NCBI GenBank assembly: GCA_963989385.1
Contig: OZ022502.1
Coordinates: 13,007,001-13,071,000, forward strand
Length of the DNA: 64,000 bases
Reading direction: 5' to 3'
DNA from: Ctena decussata
Taxonomy: Eukaryota > Mollusca > Bivalvia > Lucinida > Lucinidae
Below are positions 30,796 through 40,136 of this stretch, in pieces (the first letter of the stretch is position 1; the number at the start of each line of letters is the position of its first letter). The notes under the pieces are model-generated. The model was not told the DNA's origin. It searched no databases and worked only from the letters and a program-made list of their open reading frames with translations. Position numbers and translations under genes: made by a program.

Positions 30796-30945
30796 ACGCG
30801 TGAATACGCGTTATGGTGCGTACAGGGTGATAACAATCACGCTGTACGCACCGTTACGCGTATTCAGATACATGTAACAATCACCCCGTACGTAGCGTTA
30901 CGCGTATTCAAAACACCCTGTACGCACCGTAACGCGTATTCACAA
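30796..30945. repeat. ACGCGTATTC hairpin plus tandem copies
   Basis: GAATACGCGTTATGGTGCGT and its near-complement ACGCACCGTTACGCGTATTC form a hairpin (about 30802-30868). Two further copies of the right arm follow (about 30890-30910, 30920-30942), each ending TTACGCGTATTCA or AACGCGTATTCA. CpG-rich words stand out against the AT-rich surroundings. Confidence 0.85.
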
Positions 30946-31536
30946 TGGAATCGAGCTGCGCCCTTGCTTTTTGTCTCATCGAAGGCTCTGGGACTTACTT
31001 AGCTGCTTCTGATCATGTGAAGTCATTTATTTACCTTTTAAACGAAGGAAAAATAATACGTATATAAAGAGAAACACTGTGAGTTTGATCGAAAGCTTGG
31101 TGTCTTCTTTTTACTGTTTGATTGACATATTTAATCAGCACTGTCTTTTCAAACACCTGTTCATTTGACAGCAACTTTTCATAATTATGATATAATAAAT
31201 AACGCTGACAGCTGAAAAAATATTGTGGAAAAAAGGAGTGTTTGGGTCTATATTTCACTTTCCACTTGCAAGGGCATGAGTAATCAGCCACAGAATGGAT
31301 ATATGCATCTTTCATAGTTCTTGACTTTGTAATCAGAAATATGCTACAGTAACTGTAACACGTTTTTAAATAAAAAAAAACGAATAAATTGGTCAATAAC
31401 ACTTGCATTTTCTTTCTTTCTTGTTAAATTTAGAAACTTTAACTGCGATTAGATGTTTTCCCGACTTTGTATTTGCAGAATTACATTACAAAAATGGATA
31501 CATGTCATTAACAGTATTTCAGTTGTAGCAAACGCT

Positions 31537-31590
31537 TGGAGTGGGATGGCTTTGTACAGTAAAGCACAAAGCCATCACTCTCCCAGCGTT
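31537..31590. repeat. Hairpin GGAGTGGGATGGCTTTGT
   Basis: GGAGTGGGATGGCTTTGT pairs with ACAAAGCCATCACTCTCC around ACAGTAAAGC. A possible truncated tRNA-like segment on the - strand follows at about 31610-31690 (GGTCAGCGCACCCGACC, CGAATCGAGTGCCACC), so this may be a composite SINE end. Confidence 0.6.
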
Positions 31591-31930
31591 CTGAGATGGT
31601 TCCTACAGGATCTCACCGCCGGTGGCACTCGATTCGGCGATTCTGTGATCTGAGGTCGGGTGCGCTGACCACTAGGGCGGACGCGGATGGATCGCTTAGG
31701 CACTTTTAAATCTATAATGTTCATACGATAGTACAGTATGCCCAAAGCATCTGACCTTGGCAATAAATTAAACCGTTTGAGATCAATGATTGACAAATAT
31801 TTAAATATTTCACAGGTCAGATGGCGCTAAGTAAATGTTATTGTCATAAGTATATCATGCCAAAAGTACTTTGTGACATTCATGGTCTACTATACAAACA
31901 CATCTACTACATCCATCCACTTCCCTTTCC

Positions 31931-31962
31931 GTCCCCCCCTCCCCCCCCCCCCCCCCCCCCCC
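31931..31962. repeat. Poly-C tract
   Basis: A run of about 30 C residues with single interruptions, next to a CA/CG-rich stretch. The proline-rich and glycine-rich frames in this region on both strands come from it. Confidence 0.9.
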
Positions 31963-32130
31963 ACCGACCCACCCGCACCCGCATGCGCCCCTCACCCTAT
32001 CACGCACATACATACAGACGCGCACGCACAAGTTCGCTTTCAACAACTAAAAGGTCAAATCGATATAATGTCCCTGTCCGTTTTGCCTCCATCATCAATG
32101 GGTTTCACCCTGAAAGAAAAGACTAAATAT

Positions 32131-32363
32131 GAGCCGCGACACGACATTCTCCAACAAAGTAGAATGTGCACCCAGTGAGGACCAAGATCAGCCTGGACAT
32201 CCGCCCAGTCTGACCAGGGTCTTTGCTGTCTACATGTAGCTAGCGTAGACCTGTATCTACCTTTTAAGCGCACAGCAAAGACTCTGATCAGACTGGGCTC
32301 CTGCCCAGGCTGAAGTTAGTCTTTGCTGGGTGTTGGATCTGTTGGTTTTGTCGTATCGCTGCT
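32131..32363. mobile_element. MITE-A copy 10, diverged
   Basis: It starts GAGCCGCGACACGACATTCT; the right end is eroded to GTCGTATCGCTGCTT. The inner hairpins are recognisable (GATCAGCCTGGACATCCGCC; GATCAGACTGGGCTCC). No clear target duplication remains. Confidence 0.9.
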
Positions 32364-33003
32364 TAGTCTTGTTTTATAAGGGCTTCTTTGTCCTGGGAAG
32401 CATGATAGTCATCAAACTGTTTCCCTCTGTGAAACTGTCAGCAAAATATGGATGTGTACCCCACACCCTCATCGACTGGGACTAAAGGCACGATTATCCA
32501 GACGGCGGACGATGCAAAATTTTGTTGGTTTGCTTAACTACAATTACTGTCAGGAAGAAATCAGTTGTAGTTGGTCTCAAATTAAAACTTCCTTATGCAC
32601 TGTGCACTTATATACGTCGGGGGTTTTCAAGTGGATAGGAAATTGATGTTTACGTCAGTATTTGTGCCCCTCGCCGCGTCGCGATGATTCTTCGTTTCCA
32701 TGTGAAAAAATGTTCGGACAAGTTGCCATTTCATTTATAAAGATAAAAACAAAATGTTTTCTTTTCCATTCGAATGGCTGATCAGAGTCTTCATTTTGTC
32801 ATTGTAAAGATTTCTCAGTGTCCATAGATATATGTCTAGACTAAGCGAATCCGCTTGCTGATTTGAGCCTTTTCTGTGTAGGCAAACGACATTTCCTGGT
32901 GGCAGGACCCAGTGACCGTATAAGCTCTGAAATAAGGACACCTAAAATAATTAGCGTAATTGTCCAAAAACTAAAATGGTTTAGTTTGCATTATGCGGCC
33001 AAA

Positions 33004-33090
33004 AGAGGCAGATGGAATAGCAAACATTGTAGATCCTGATAAGACTGCTCCTTGAGCAGTCTGATCTGGATCTCCATTGTTTGCTCAGGT
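33004..33090. mobile_element. GCAAACATTG-type hairpin element
   Basis: The arms TAGCAAACATTGTAGATCCT and GGATCTCCATTGTTTGCTC pair, with GATAAGACTGCTCCTTGAGC AGTCTGATC at the tip. It is in the same family as 12790 and 27977. Confidence 0.75.
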
Positions 33091-33585
33091 CTATCTGTCC
33101 TTATACTTAGATTTTTCAGGTTGCATAATTCCATTTTAATGTCATACATGTAGACAAAACAAAGGTGAATGTTAACAGGTGCATTGATATATATCTGAAA
33201 TATTTATCTTAAAATTTTGAACAACATGCAATTAATCTTTAGAATTTTTGTAACATGCAATTTATGTTATGAAAAGTACACTTGAAATGAAGACAACTAC
33301 CGTTTATTTCAAACACTCAATACTTGACTGTAGAAATTGACATTTTAACTGTTCAGCACGTGACATTCTTAAGTTTCCAGAAATTGACTTATTTCAATGT
33401 TTCTGTTGTGCAGCTTACACCAGGTCTGTAAGAAAGTCCAACGAAACAACGTAATCCTGGTAACGATTATGCAGCGTCTTTGCGCTGCAGCAACGTTGAT
33501 TCACCATTGCTTCGATCCTCACACCCAAAAACATCGAACTTTTTCTTCCGAATCTTACGTCAGCTGATAAGCTTCGGTCCCACAG

Positions 33586-33825
33586 AGCTCGCGACTGCGA
33601 TGCGACCGCTTTGCGACTGATTTCATTTGCAACTGACTGGCGACCTCCACGACCGTTGCAAGTACTTTTCCCCGTCAAATATGATCGCCGATAAGTCGCC
33701 ATACAATCGGCGATACTAGTCGGCGATCGATCGGCGACCTTTCTGCAATGGAAATTCGCCGTAGAATCTGCAACGGGTTTGCAACTAGTTTAGAGTGATC
33801 ACTGATCAGCGACCAGTCGGCGATC
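33586..33825. repeat. GCGAC/GTCGC-rich tract
   Basis: More than a dozen GCGAC, TCGCC and CGATCGGCGAT words are packed into 240 bp, including CGGCGATCGATCGGCGACC near 33720. CpG density is far above the surroundings. An open frame on the - strand (33415-33702) ends at a possible donor (reading GTGTAAGCTG on that strand), but its product matches nothing I know. The tract abuts the truncated LINE. Confidence 0.6.
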
Positions 33826-33833
33826 AATCGAAC

Positions 33834-34784
33834 TTCAGTTCACATAAACACTTAGGCATATTTTTATCAAGTGATTGCAAGTGGCACCAACATTTAGAAT
33901 ATATAAAATCTAAAGCATGGACTCGCATAAATGTAATGAGGAAACTAAAATTTAAACTAGATAGGAAATCTCTTCAAATTATTTATTTTACCTTTGTTCG
34001 TCCAATTTTAGAATACGCCGATGTTGTATGGAATAATTGTACTCAGTACGAAGTAAATGAACTTGAAAAAATTCAAATTGAGGCAGCACGTATTGTTACC
34101 GGTGCCACTAAATTAGTGTCAATAAATTCTCTTACGAATGAGACTGGTTGGGAAACACTCTTAAATCGAAGGAAAAAACATAAACTCTTTCTGTTTTATA
34201 AAATGCAACATGGTATATCTCCTGATTATTTGTCTTCTTTAGTGCCGCCAAGTGTTGGAAATACAGTTAATTATCAGCTGCGGAACTCTACAAATCTACT
34301 TACAGTTCATACAAACACCCAGCTTTACTATAACTCTTTCTTACCTTCTGCTATAAGGGACTGGAATGAAATTCCGGATTATATACGCAATTTACCGAGC
34401 ATAACTACCTTTAAGAATGAGTTAAATTCGAACATTAGGAAAATACCTTCATATTACTTTGCTGGAAAGAGGCTTGGGCAGATTTACCACTCACGTTTAA
34501 GAACGAATTGCAGTTCCCTTAATCAAAATCTCTTCTCCAAGAATATAGTCGAAAGTCCGTTATGTGTATGTCGTGCAGTGGAGGATACTCACCATTTTCT
34601 TTTCAATTGTGGGCGTTTTCATAATTTAAGGCAAGAACTCTTTAATAAAATTATTCAAATTTGCCAGCCTACCCTGAATATACTTCTTTTTGGCAGCGAA
34701 CAACTTTCTGAAATTGAGAACCGACACATCTTCATAGCTGTACAAGATTTTTTAGTAAAATCAAAGCGATTTGAAATTGCATGA
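33834..34784 (+). CDS. 5'-truncated non-LTR retrotransposon: C-terminal part of reverse transcriptase protein
   Basis: The continuous frame (recognisable from S-H-K-H-L-G-I-F-L onward) covers the thumb and post-RT region of a LINE protein: HKHLGI, W-x-x-H-x-x-x-I, LKFKLDRKSLQ, FVRPILEYADVVWNN, EKIQIEAARIVTG, then a DWNEIP segment and a C-terminal zinc-knuckle-like CVCRAVEDTHHFLFNC. The endonuclease and catalytic YADD palm are absent, so it cannot reverse-transcribe. The frame begins at an ATG at 33795, but residues before HKHLGI are probably flanking DNA. No stop interrupts 317 codons, so the insertion is relatively recent. An A-rich tail (AAAAAAATAAAAATAAAA) starts at 34808. Jockey/CR1-like by pattern; clade not certain. 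Confidence 0.9.
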   Translation, partial: FSSHKHLGIFLSSDCKWHQHLEYIKSKAWTRINVMRKLKFKLDRKSLQIIYFTFVRPILEYADVVWNNCTQYEVNELEKIQIEAARIVTGATKLVSINSLTNETGWETLLNRRKKHKLFLFYKMQHGISPDYLSSLVPPSVGNTVNYQLRNSTNLLTVHTNTQLYYNSFLPSAIRDWNEIPDYIRNLPSITTFKNELNSNIRKIPSYYFAGKRLGQIYHSRLRTNCSSLNQNLFSKNIVESPLCVCRAVEDTHHFLFNCGRFHNLRQELFNKIIQICQPTLNILLFGSEQLSEIENRHIFIAVQDFLVKSKRFEIA

Positions 34785-34850
34785 GTGAGCTGAAAATTTA
34801 TATAACAAAAAAATAAAAATAAAAAAAAATAAAAAAAAATAAACAAACAT
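34785..34850 (+). other. LINE 3' end and A-rich tail
   Basis: About 20 bp of 3' UTR is followed by repeated AAATAAAAA units, the expected end of a LINE inserted by target-primed reverse transcription. The target duplication could not be identified because the 5' boundary is unclear. Confidence 0.65.
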
Positions 34851-36230
34851 AATTTGATAGCACTAATTTGTCAAAATGCTTCTTGGTAATTTTTCTCTGT
34901 ATAAATTTTTCATAACTTAATAACAGATGGAGTTAACCTCTTACTTCAATAACACAAAACGAGCTTAAAAAACCCAATCTCTTCTGTTCTTATCATCGAG
35001 CATAGTCCCTAAAGTTATTATTGAACGTGTTTGTTATTCATCAGTGCATAAGTGAAACACTGTTTGTTAGGTAAATAAATGGTTTAAAGCTGTTGTGAAA
35101 TTTTTTGTCTGTCACCGGAAGACTAAAAACAACAATGTGCATGTGGTTGAGATGCTCCACAAATGATCTGATACTGTGACTCTACTTTTTTCTATATCTT
35201 ATTTTTTTCTGTTTTTTTTTTTTTCTTTTTTATTCTCTTCTTTTCTCATAAATATGTTTCTTGTGTTGTCTTGTATGAATCTAGGATATATCAAGTCGTT
35301 TTTCATACTAATTCGTCATTCTTTCCTTCACTGTTTTTTCTCGCTTTTTTGTATTTCATATAAAGTTCATTATACTGCCTTGTTAACTAACATTAAAGCC
35401 TACTGAAAGTAAAAATGACTGTATGTATGGTTTGGGAGACAGATTTTACATAAGTCAATGACTTACTTCTGTATCCCTTTCATCGTGCTGTATATTGCTA
35501 TGCCATGTAAAGATTGTTGTATATATATTTATGTTTACAGTATATTGAATAAAATATTGTTTAAACTAATCGAACTAAAAGGATTGAAATTTTGTTTTAG
35601 CGACAGGAGCTATAATAAAACATAACAACGAAACGAAACAATCACTTCGCAGATTTTCTACTTTTTTTTTCGAAATAAAGTTTAAAACAAGATATATAAT
35701 GAATTACATGCGTTCGAAATTGCCTCATTAGATTAAAACATTTATGACAGTAAGTCACCCAGCCTGAACGACCTCACCGCGGGCATAGCTGCCTCAGGCT
35801 AAAGAATGTAAATAAACAAACATTTGCCAGGCTGATCGTATCAAATAGCATACTCAGAAGTGTGTGTATTTATGCGACAAAGAAAATTTTCCCCGGTAAA
35901 TGACGTAACATGTTTGAATGTGGCTCAAAACCAGCCTGCTTTCTCCTGGTCTCGCGCAAGTACATGTAATACATGTAATAGACGCAAGTGGAACTCCATT
36001 GCGTAATGGAAACTTTTTATAGCAAAAATAAACAATTATTTAATACATGCTCTTTAAGGGCAACAGTCGACACTATTGTCTCTTGGTGCACAATCGATGC
36101 ACAATCGATATCTACACATGTACGTGCCGGCCACTAGTAACAATTGTATTGTGAGCTTATCGTTTTTTTTTGTTTTTTTTTGTTTTTTTTTTTGCTGTTT
36201 TTTTTTTTTTTTTTTTTTTTTTCCATTATC
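34851..36230. other. Unassigned AT-rich DNA with T-runs
   Basis: T-rich stretches occur at 35199-35240 and 36160-36222. No gene is supported. Frames here read through poly-T/poly-A (Phe/Lys runs) and are not credible. Confidence 0.4.
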
Positions 36231-36235
36231 GCAAC

Positions 36236-36295
36236 TAGGAGCGGCTGTAGTGTAGTGGATAACACTCCGGACTACCAATCCAGGAATGCCGGCCA
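36236..36295 (+). mobile_element. SINE family 4 head (tRNA-like), truncated
   Basis: GAGCGGCTGTAGTGTAGTGG and ATAACACTCCGGACTACCAA match the start of the element at 63520. The match ends at AATCCAGG, so only the tRNA-like 5' half remains. It sits after a long T tract. Confidence 0.7.
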
Positions 36296-36628
36296 CAGTA
36301 TAATTTCAGTATTGTTCCACATTTCACAAGATTCCATTGGTCAAATAACGTGTATGTCAAAATTTAGCCAATAAAATCAAAGGTTAATGAATCTTCGTTT
36401 TTTTTCCCGTCGTACTGCACTACGTGAATACTAGCATTCTGTCAGATATGAATTAATTTGTTAATTTACAATAGAAATTTTATCGAAAACAGACACAGAT
36501 ATTCAAATCTTACTTTTTTTCGTTGTAGATCTACTTTCGATTTCTACTTTCGGTTATATACACGCAAACAAATAGTGCATCATGTTGGTAACAGTTTTAA
36601 AATCAGGTCAATCTCAAGATTTGACGCG

Positions 36629-36899
36629 CCGGGCCGCGTAGCGCAATCGGTAGGGCACCTGACTCATAGTCAGAGGTCCTGGGTTCGATACCTGGTCTGG
36701 CCACATACTTTCGTTTCTCCTTCCGCTGATTCAAGAAGGCAGTTGTCAGTCACTGGCGAAAGTATGTGCACTTAGTACTGGTTAATCGCTTAGGAGGTCT
36801 TGAGCCTGCCCAGGAATAGTGTGATTAGGTTAACTGACCGTCCCGACATGACCTTAACTGTTTACCGTGGACGTTAAGCAACAAATCAATAAAAAAATC
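36629..36899 (+). mobile_element. SINE family 2 (tRNA-Met-derived), full-length
   Basis: The head (36629-36703) folds like a tRNA with loop CTCATAG (anticodon CAT, methionine), A box TAGCGCAATCGGTAGG and B box GGGTTCGATACC. It continues with CTTTCGTTTCTCCTTCCGCT, GCACTTAGTACTGGTTAATC and GGTTAACTGACCGTCCCGAC and ends in an AACAAATCAATAAAAAAATC tail. The tRNA-specific tail and three other copies show it is a SINE and not a tRNA gene. Polymerase III boxes appear intact. Confidence 0.92.
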
Positions 36900-37238
36900 A
36901 AGATTGGCCGCGGTCCATTTTGGAATTCCAAATTAAACAGCTCAATTTTACCCAGTGTCAAAATAACGGTTGTAGGTGCCTACCGACAAAGCTCACTTTA
37001 AAGATATTTCTTGTTTGTTTTTTGTTTTGTTTTGTTTTTGGTTTGTCTGTCTCTACGGGAGATAATCCACGAGCGTTAGCGAATGGATTTGTGGCCAACC
37101 CGGCATTAACTAAATATACCGCCCTTACAAATGTAACCCTTGCATATCATAAGAGCATACGTTTCCTGGGAAATGTGGTATAATAAGATGTTATACTGCT
37201 GCTATAAAGAAGACCATACATAATCCAATAGTGTTAAT

Positions 37239-37466
37239 GAGTCGCAACACTTGAAAACCAACAAAGTGGCACGTGCGCCCAGTGAAGACTCAGATCAGCC
37301 TGGGCATCCACCCAGTCTAATCAGGGTCTTCGCTTTGCGCTTTAAGGGTCTAAGTTAGCTCCATGCGGACAGCGAAGACTCTGATCAGGCTGGGCGGATG
37401 CCCAGCCTGATCTGAGTCTTCGCTTGGCGCACATGCCACATCGTTGGTTTTGTCGTGTCGCGGCTC
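37239..37466. mobile_element. MITE-A copy 11
   Basis: The left end is GAGTCGCAACACTTGAAAAC (diverged) and the right end GTCGTGTCGCGGCTC (consensus). Flanks TAAT and AAAT agree at three of four positions. Confidence 0.93.
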
Positions 37467-38378
37467 AAATAGTGTCAAGTTACATGGTCGTGTGAAGAGA
37501 GCATGGTATCTCATATAGGAGACAGACGGACACTTCACATTTTGTTGGATCATCGTATTTGCTTTATCTATCTGATATCTTTTACCCAAGGGGCTAAACA
37601 TGGGAAAATTATCATGTTAGCTTACATTTACAATGAAAGCCCTGAAAAGCTTTCTTGGACTATAGGCGCGTTTACAGCTTGCCCACGCAGCTCTAAGACC
37701 TTCTTTGATGCTTACAACACGTGGCGGGAAAATGTACGAAAATGCTCAAGAGGGACAGGCCGTAGTGAACCTGTTCTCTAGTTAAGGAAAACGTGTGACT
37801 CTTTTCCGTGTGAACTACCTCAGTTAAAAGGTCATTTTATACTACTTTTTTCTCAAATATACAAAGTATTTCAGTCCAACTATTGTTTTCTTATTAACTA
37901 GGATATGTTCCATAAGTCGTAAGTAGACGCAGCTTTCCCGGCACACATCGTTGCAATTTCAGTTGCGATACGCTGACATTAGATAAAACTAGAAAAGAGC
38001 CCGCGCAAGCGCGGAAATATTTCATGATGGTCAAGTTTATATAAAAAAGTGAGTTTTAATTTTTCAATGTAAATGGCCATAGGCCCAGGTGAGGATATGA
38101 CCTTCACAATGAATACTCACTAAAGCTTCATTTATCTAGTTGTCTGCATCTACAAACTTTCAGGTAGCAGACTGCATTGTTTCTAAAAAAAAAAAAACTT
38201 TTTTCACTTTTTCCTCTTTTTCCTATAGAAAAACCTAAGTGACTCAAAAGTTGACCTTGCCGCAAACAGATCAAGGTCATCCCAGGGTCATCATTTATAT
38301 AAATTTTGTTGAGCTTTTGAGTCCTTGATGCGACATGCTAAGTTTCAAGATCATAGGATTTGTGGTTCTGGGGGAGAA

Positions 38379-38644
38379 TTGGTTGATTTGATGCTTAACG
38401 TCCACGGTAAACAGCTAAGGTCATGTCGGGACGGTCAGTTAACCTAACCACACTATTCCTGGGCAGGCTTAGACCTCCTAAGCGGTTAACCAGTACTAAG
38501 TGCACATACTTTCGCCAGTAACTGACAACTGCCCTTCTTGAATCAGCGGAAGGAGAAACGAAAGTATGTGGCCAGACCGGGTTTCGAACCCAGGACCTCT
38601 GACTTATGTCAGGTGCCCTACCGATTGCGCTACGCGGCCCGGCG
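38379..38644 (-). mobile_element. SINE family 2 copy with 16-bp target duplication
   Basis: The SINE is flanked by TGGTTCTGGGGGAGAA at 38363-38378 and 38645-38660, a perfect 16-bp target-site duplication typical of LINE-driven retroposition. The head is at the right (GCCGCGTAGCGCAATCGGTA on the - strand). The anticodon region has a 2-3 base deletion compared with 36629. Confidence 0.93.
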
Positions 38645-39305
38645 TGGTTCTGGGGGAGAAGATTTTTGAAATTTTTTACCATAATAAATGTTTGCCATTT
38701 TGGTTATGCGACCTGTCCTGGGTTTTTTTTCTGAAAAAATTGGGTCCTGGAACGTTTGGGGGGAAATATTCAAGCCGTCTAAAGACTAAAGGCTGAATCA
38801 TTGAAATTGATTTGTCTGCTTCGCTGGAAAAAATGCCCTTTCTTACCTGGCGCATGTGTGTTAACCTTAGACATTTTTAATTTTTGTCTTTTCGAAAGTT
38901 CAGTTCAGTTTGAATTATCCAAACGACGTTACCCAAGTGGCTCAGCGGTACGTAACCATAGCCGCACACACTTGGCGCCGTGTGTCCTTCCAACTTTTCG
39001 AAAGACCATGTGCGTTGAGCTTTATTCTTCAATGGGCGAGTTCGATTGGCTATTCGTATTGACTATCGTTCTGGAAGAAAATGGGTCGTTTCGAGCCAGG
39101 GCCGTCGGGACTATGACCATTTAGTTCTTCATCCGTTTAGACATATGAGCAAAAATACAAAAATAAATCATTATTTATGGGGAATGACGTACGTTCATGG
39201 GTCGGATTTTTGCATTAGAACCTGCTAAATTTGGACTTGCTAAGCAGCGCGCCGTTATAACGACGCAGAACCGAAACGACCGGATTAATTTAAAACGTGT
39301 ATTCG

Positions 39306-39769
39306 GGTCCTACTAAAGACAGAAAAGGACTTTTGCCACCAAAAAGGACCGGAAAGAACTTTCGGGCACCGAAAAGGACATTTTAAATGCCATTTTATGC
39401 TATAAAAACGTTTGAAATCTATAAAGGGTAAAATATTTTATTTCTAAACATAATTTTCTAGAACATTAAGTGACAAATGCCCTTTTCGATGCCCGAAATT
39501 CGGCATTTGCGATGTCCTTTTCGGTACATGGCGTCTCTTCACTGACCAGAAGTGGAGTCTTTTTGGGTGCTGTTTTTTTTGTTGTAAAATTTTAGGATGA
39601 AGATACTACAATTCACAAACTTATTAGTCAAGCGCTGATTACTATCATGATGATATTAAAATTTCTAAAACATATGTTTTATATGACATTTAACGGCAAA
39701 TAAAAGTCCTCTTCGGTGCCCAAAAGTTCTTTTCGGTGGGGTAAGTCCTTTTCTGTTTTTAGTAGGACC
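39306..39769. mobile_element. GGTCCTACTA foldback inserted in 1.6-kb repeat copy 1
   Basis: The terminal inverted repeats are GGTCCTACTAAAGACAGAAA and TTTCTGTTTTTAGTAGGACC, with many internal AAAAGGAC/GTCCTTTT words. Copy 2 of the host repeat lacks it, giving a true empty site. CGTGTATTCG stands before (39296-39305) and again after (39771-39780) the insertion, a target duplication of about 10 bp with one extra G at the right junction. Confidence 0.92.
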
Positions 39770-40048
39770 GCGTGTATTCGAGTACACGATAATTTCACTC
39801 GAACGCACCCATTGTTGACAAAAAAAATCGACCAATAGTCGAAGTTTCTAGAAAAATACTTGGGAGAATTTAAAATGAAAGACGAATTCAATTCCCAAAT
39901 TCTTTAAATCTACGTGAAACTAAAACACACGCTAACCGAAATTATCAATGATAGCAATATGCGAAAGAACCAGTATAGAAATTACGCTTGAAAATGCCAC
40001 CAATTTTGCAGTTTATGCGTTACTTCGTTTATTTAGTATTATAGATAT

Positions 40049-40136
40049 AAAATACAATATTTGCCAATAGAATATTTGATTTGATTTGATTTGAACTCTT
40101 TCGTTTGAAAAATCTGGTTCGATTCTGCGCTTTTTT
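40049..40136. other. Junction with (TTTGA)n
   Basis: After the repeat end, a short run of TTTGA units (about 40076-40095) precedes the AGCTCACCTGAGC terminus of the next element. Confidence 0.6.

Larger units (their letters stand above)
37988..40048 (+). repeat. 1.6-kb dispersed repeat, copy 1 (with extra insertion)
   Basis: It begins ACTAGAAAAGAGCCCGCGCA and ends TATTATAGATAT. It matches 50442-52047 at nearly every base outside one insertion (39306-39769). Within it are a SINE family 2 copy with its own target duplication, the CCAAGTGGCTCAGCGGTAC module and a TTCCTGGAACG region. No long open frame is conserved between copies, so the unit is a non-coding mobile or duplicated segment. Copy 2 lies in a PRR5 intron. 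Confidence 0.92.

Noticed and set aside
31821..32178. Proline-rich protein
   Set aside because: The frame is driven by a poly-C tract and adjacent CA/CG-rich simple sequence, and overlaps other frames of equal length.
34655..34846. - strand frame overlapping the LINE
   Set aside because: It is a shadow of the LINE coding strand and its A-rich tail.
36054..36296. Lysine-rich protein on the - strand
   Set aside because: It is the translation of a long T/A run.
36629..36703. A tRNA-Met (CAT) gene
   Set aside because: The cloverleaf and polymerase III boxes look good, but the same head recurs with a fixed 200-bp body and A-rich tail at 38379, 50827 and 19831, so it is a SINE.
37503..37781. A 92-codon frame considered as an exon
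   Set aside because: No domain recognised and no supporting splice signals; probably chance.
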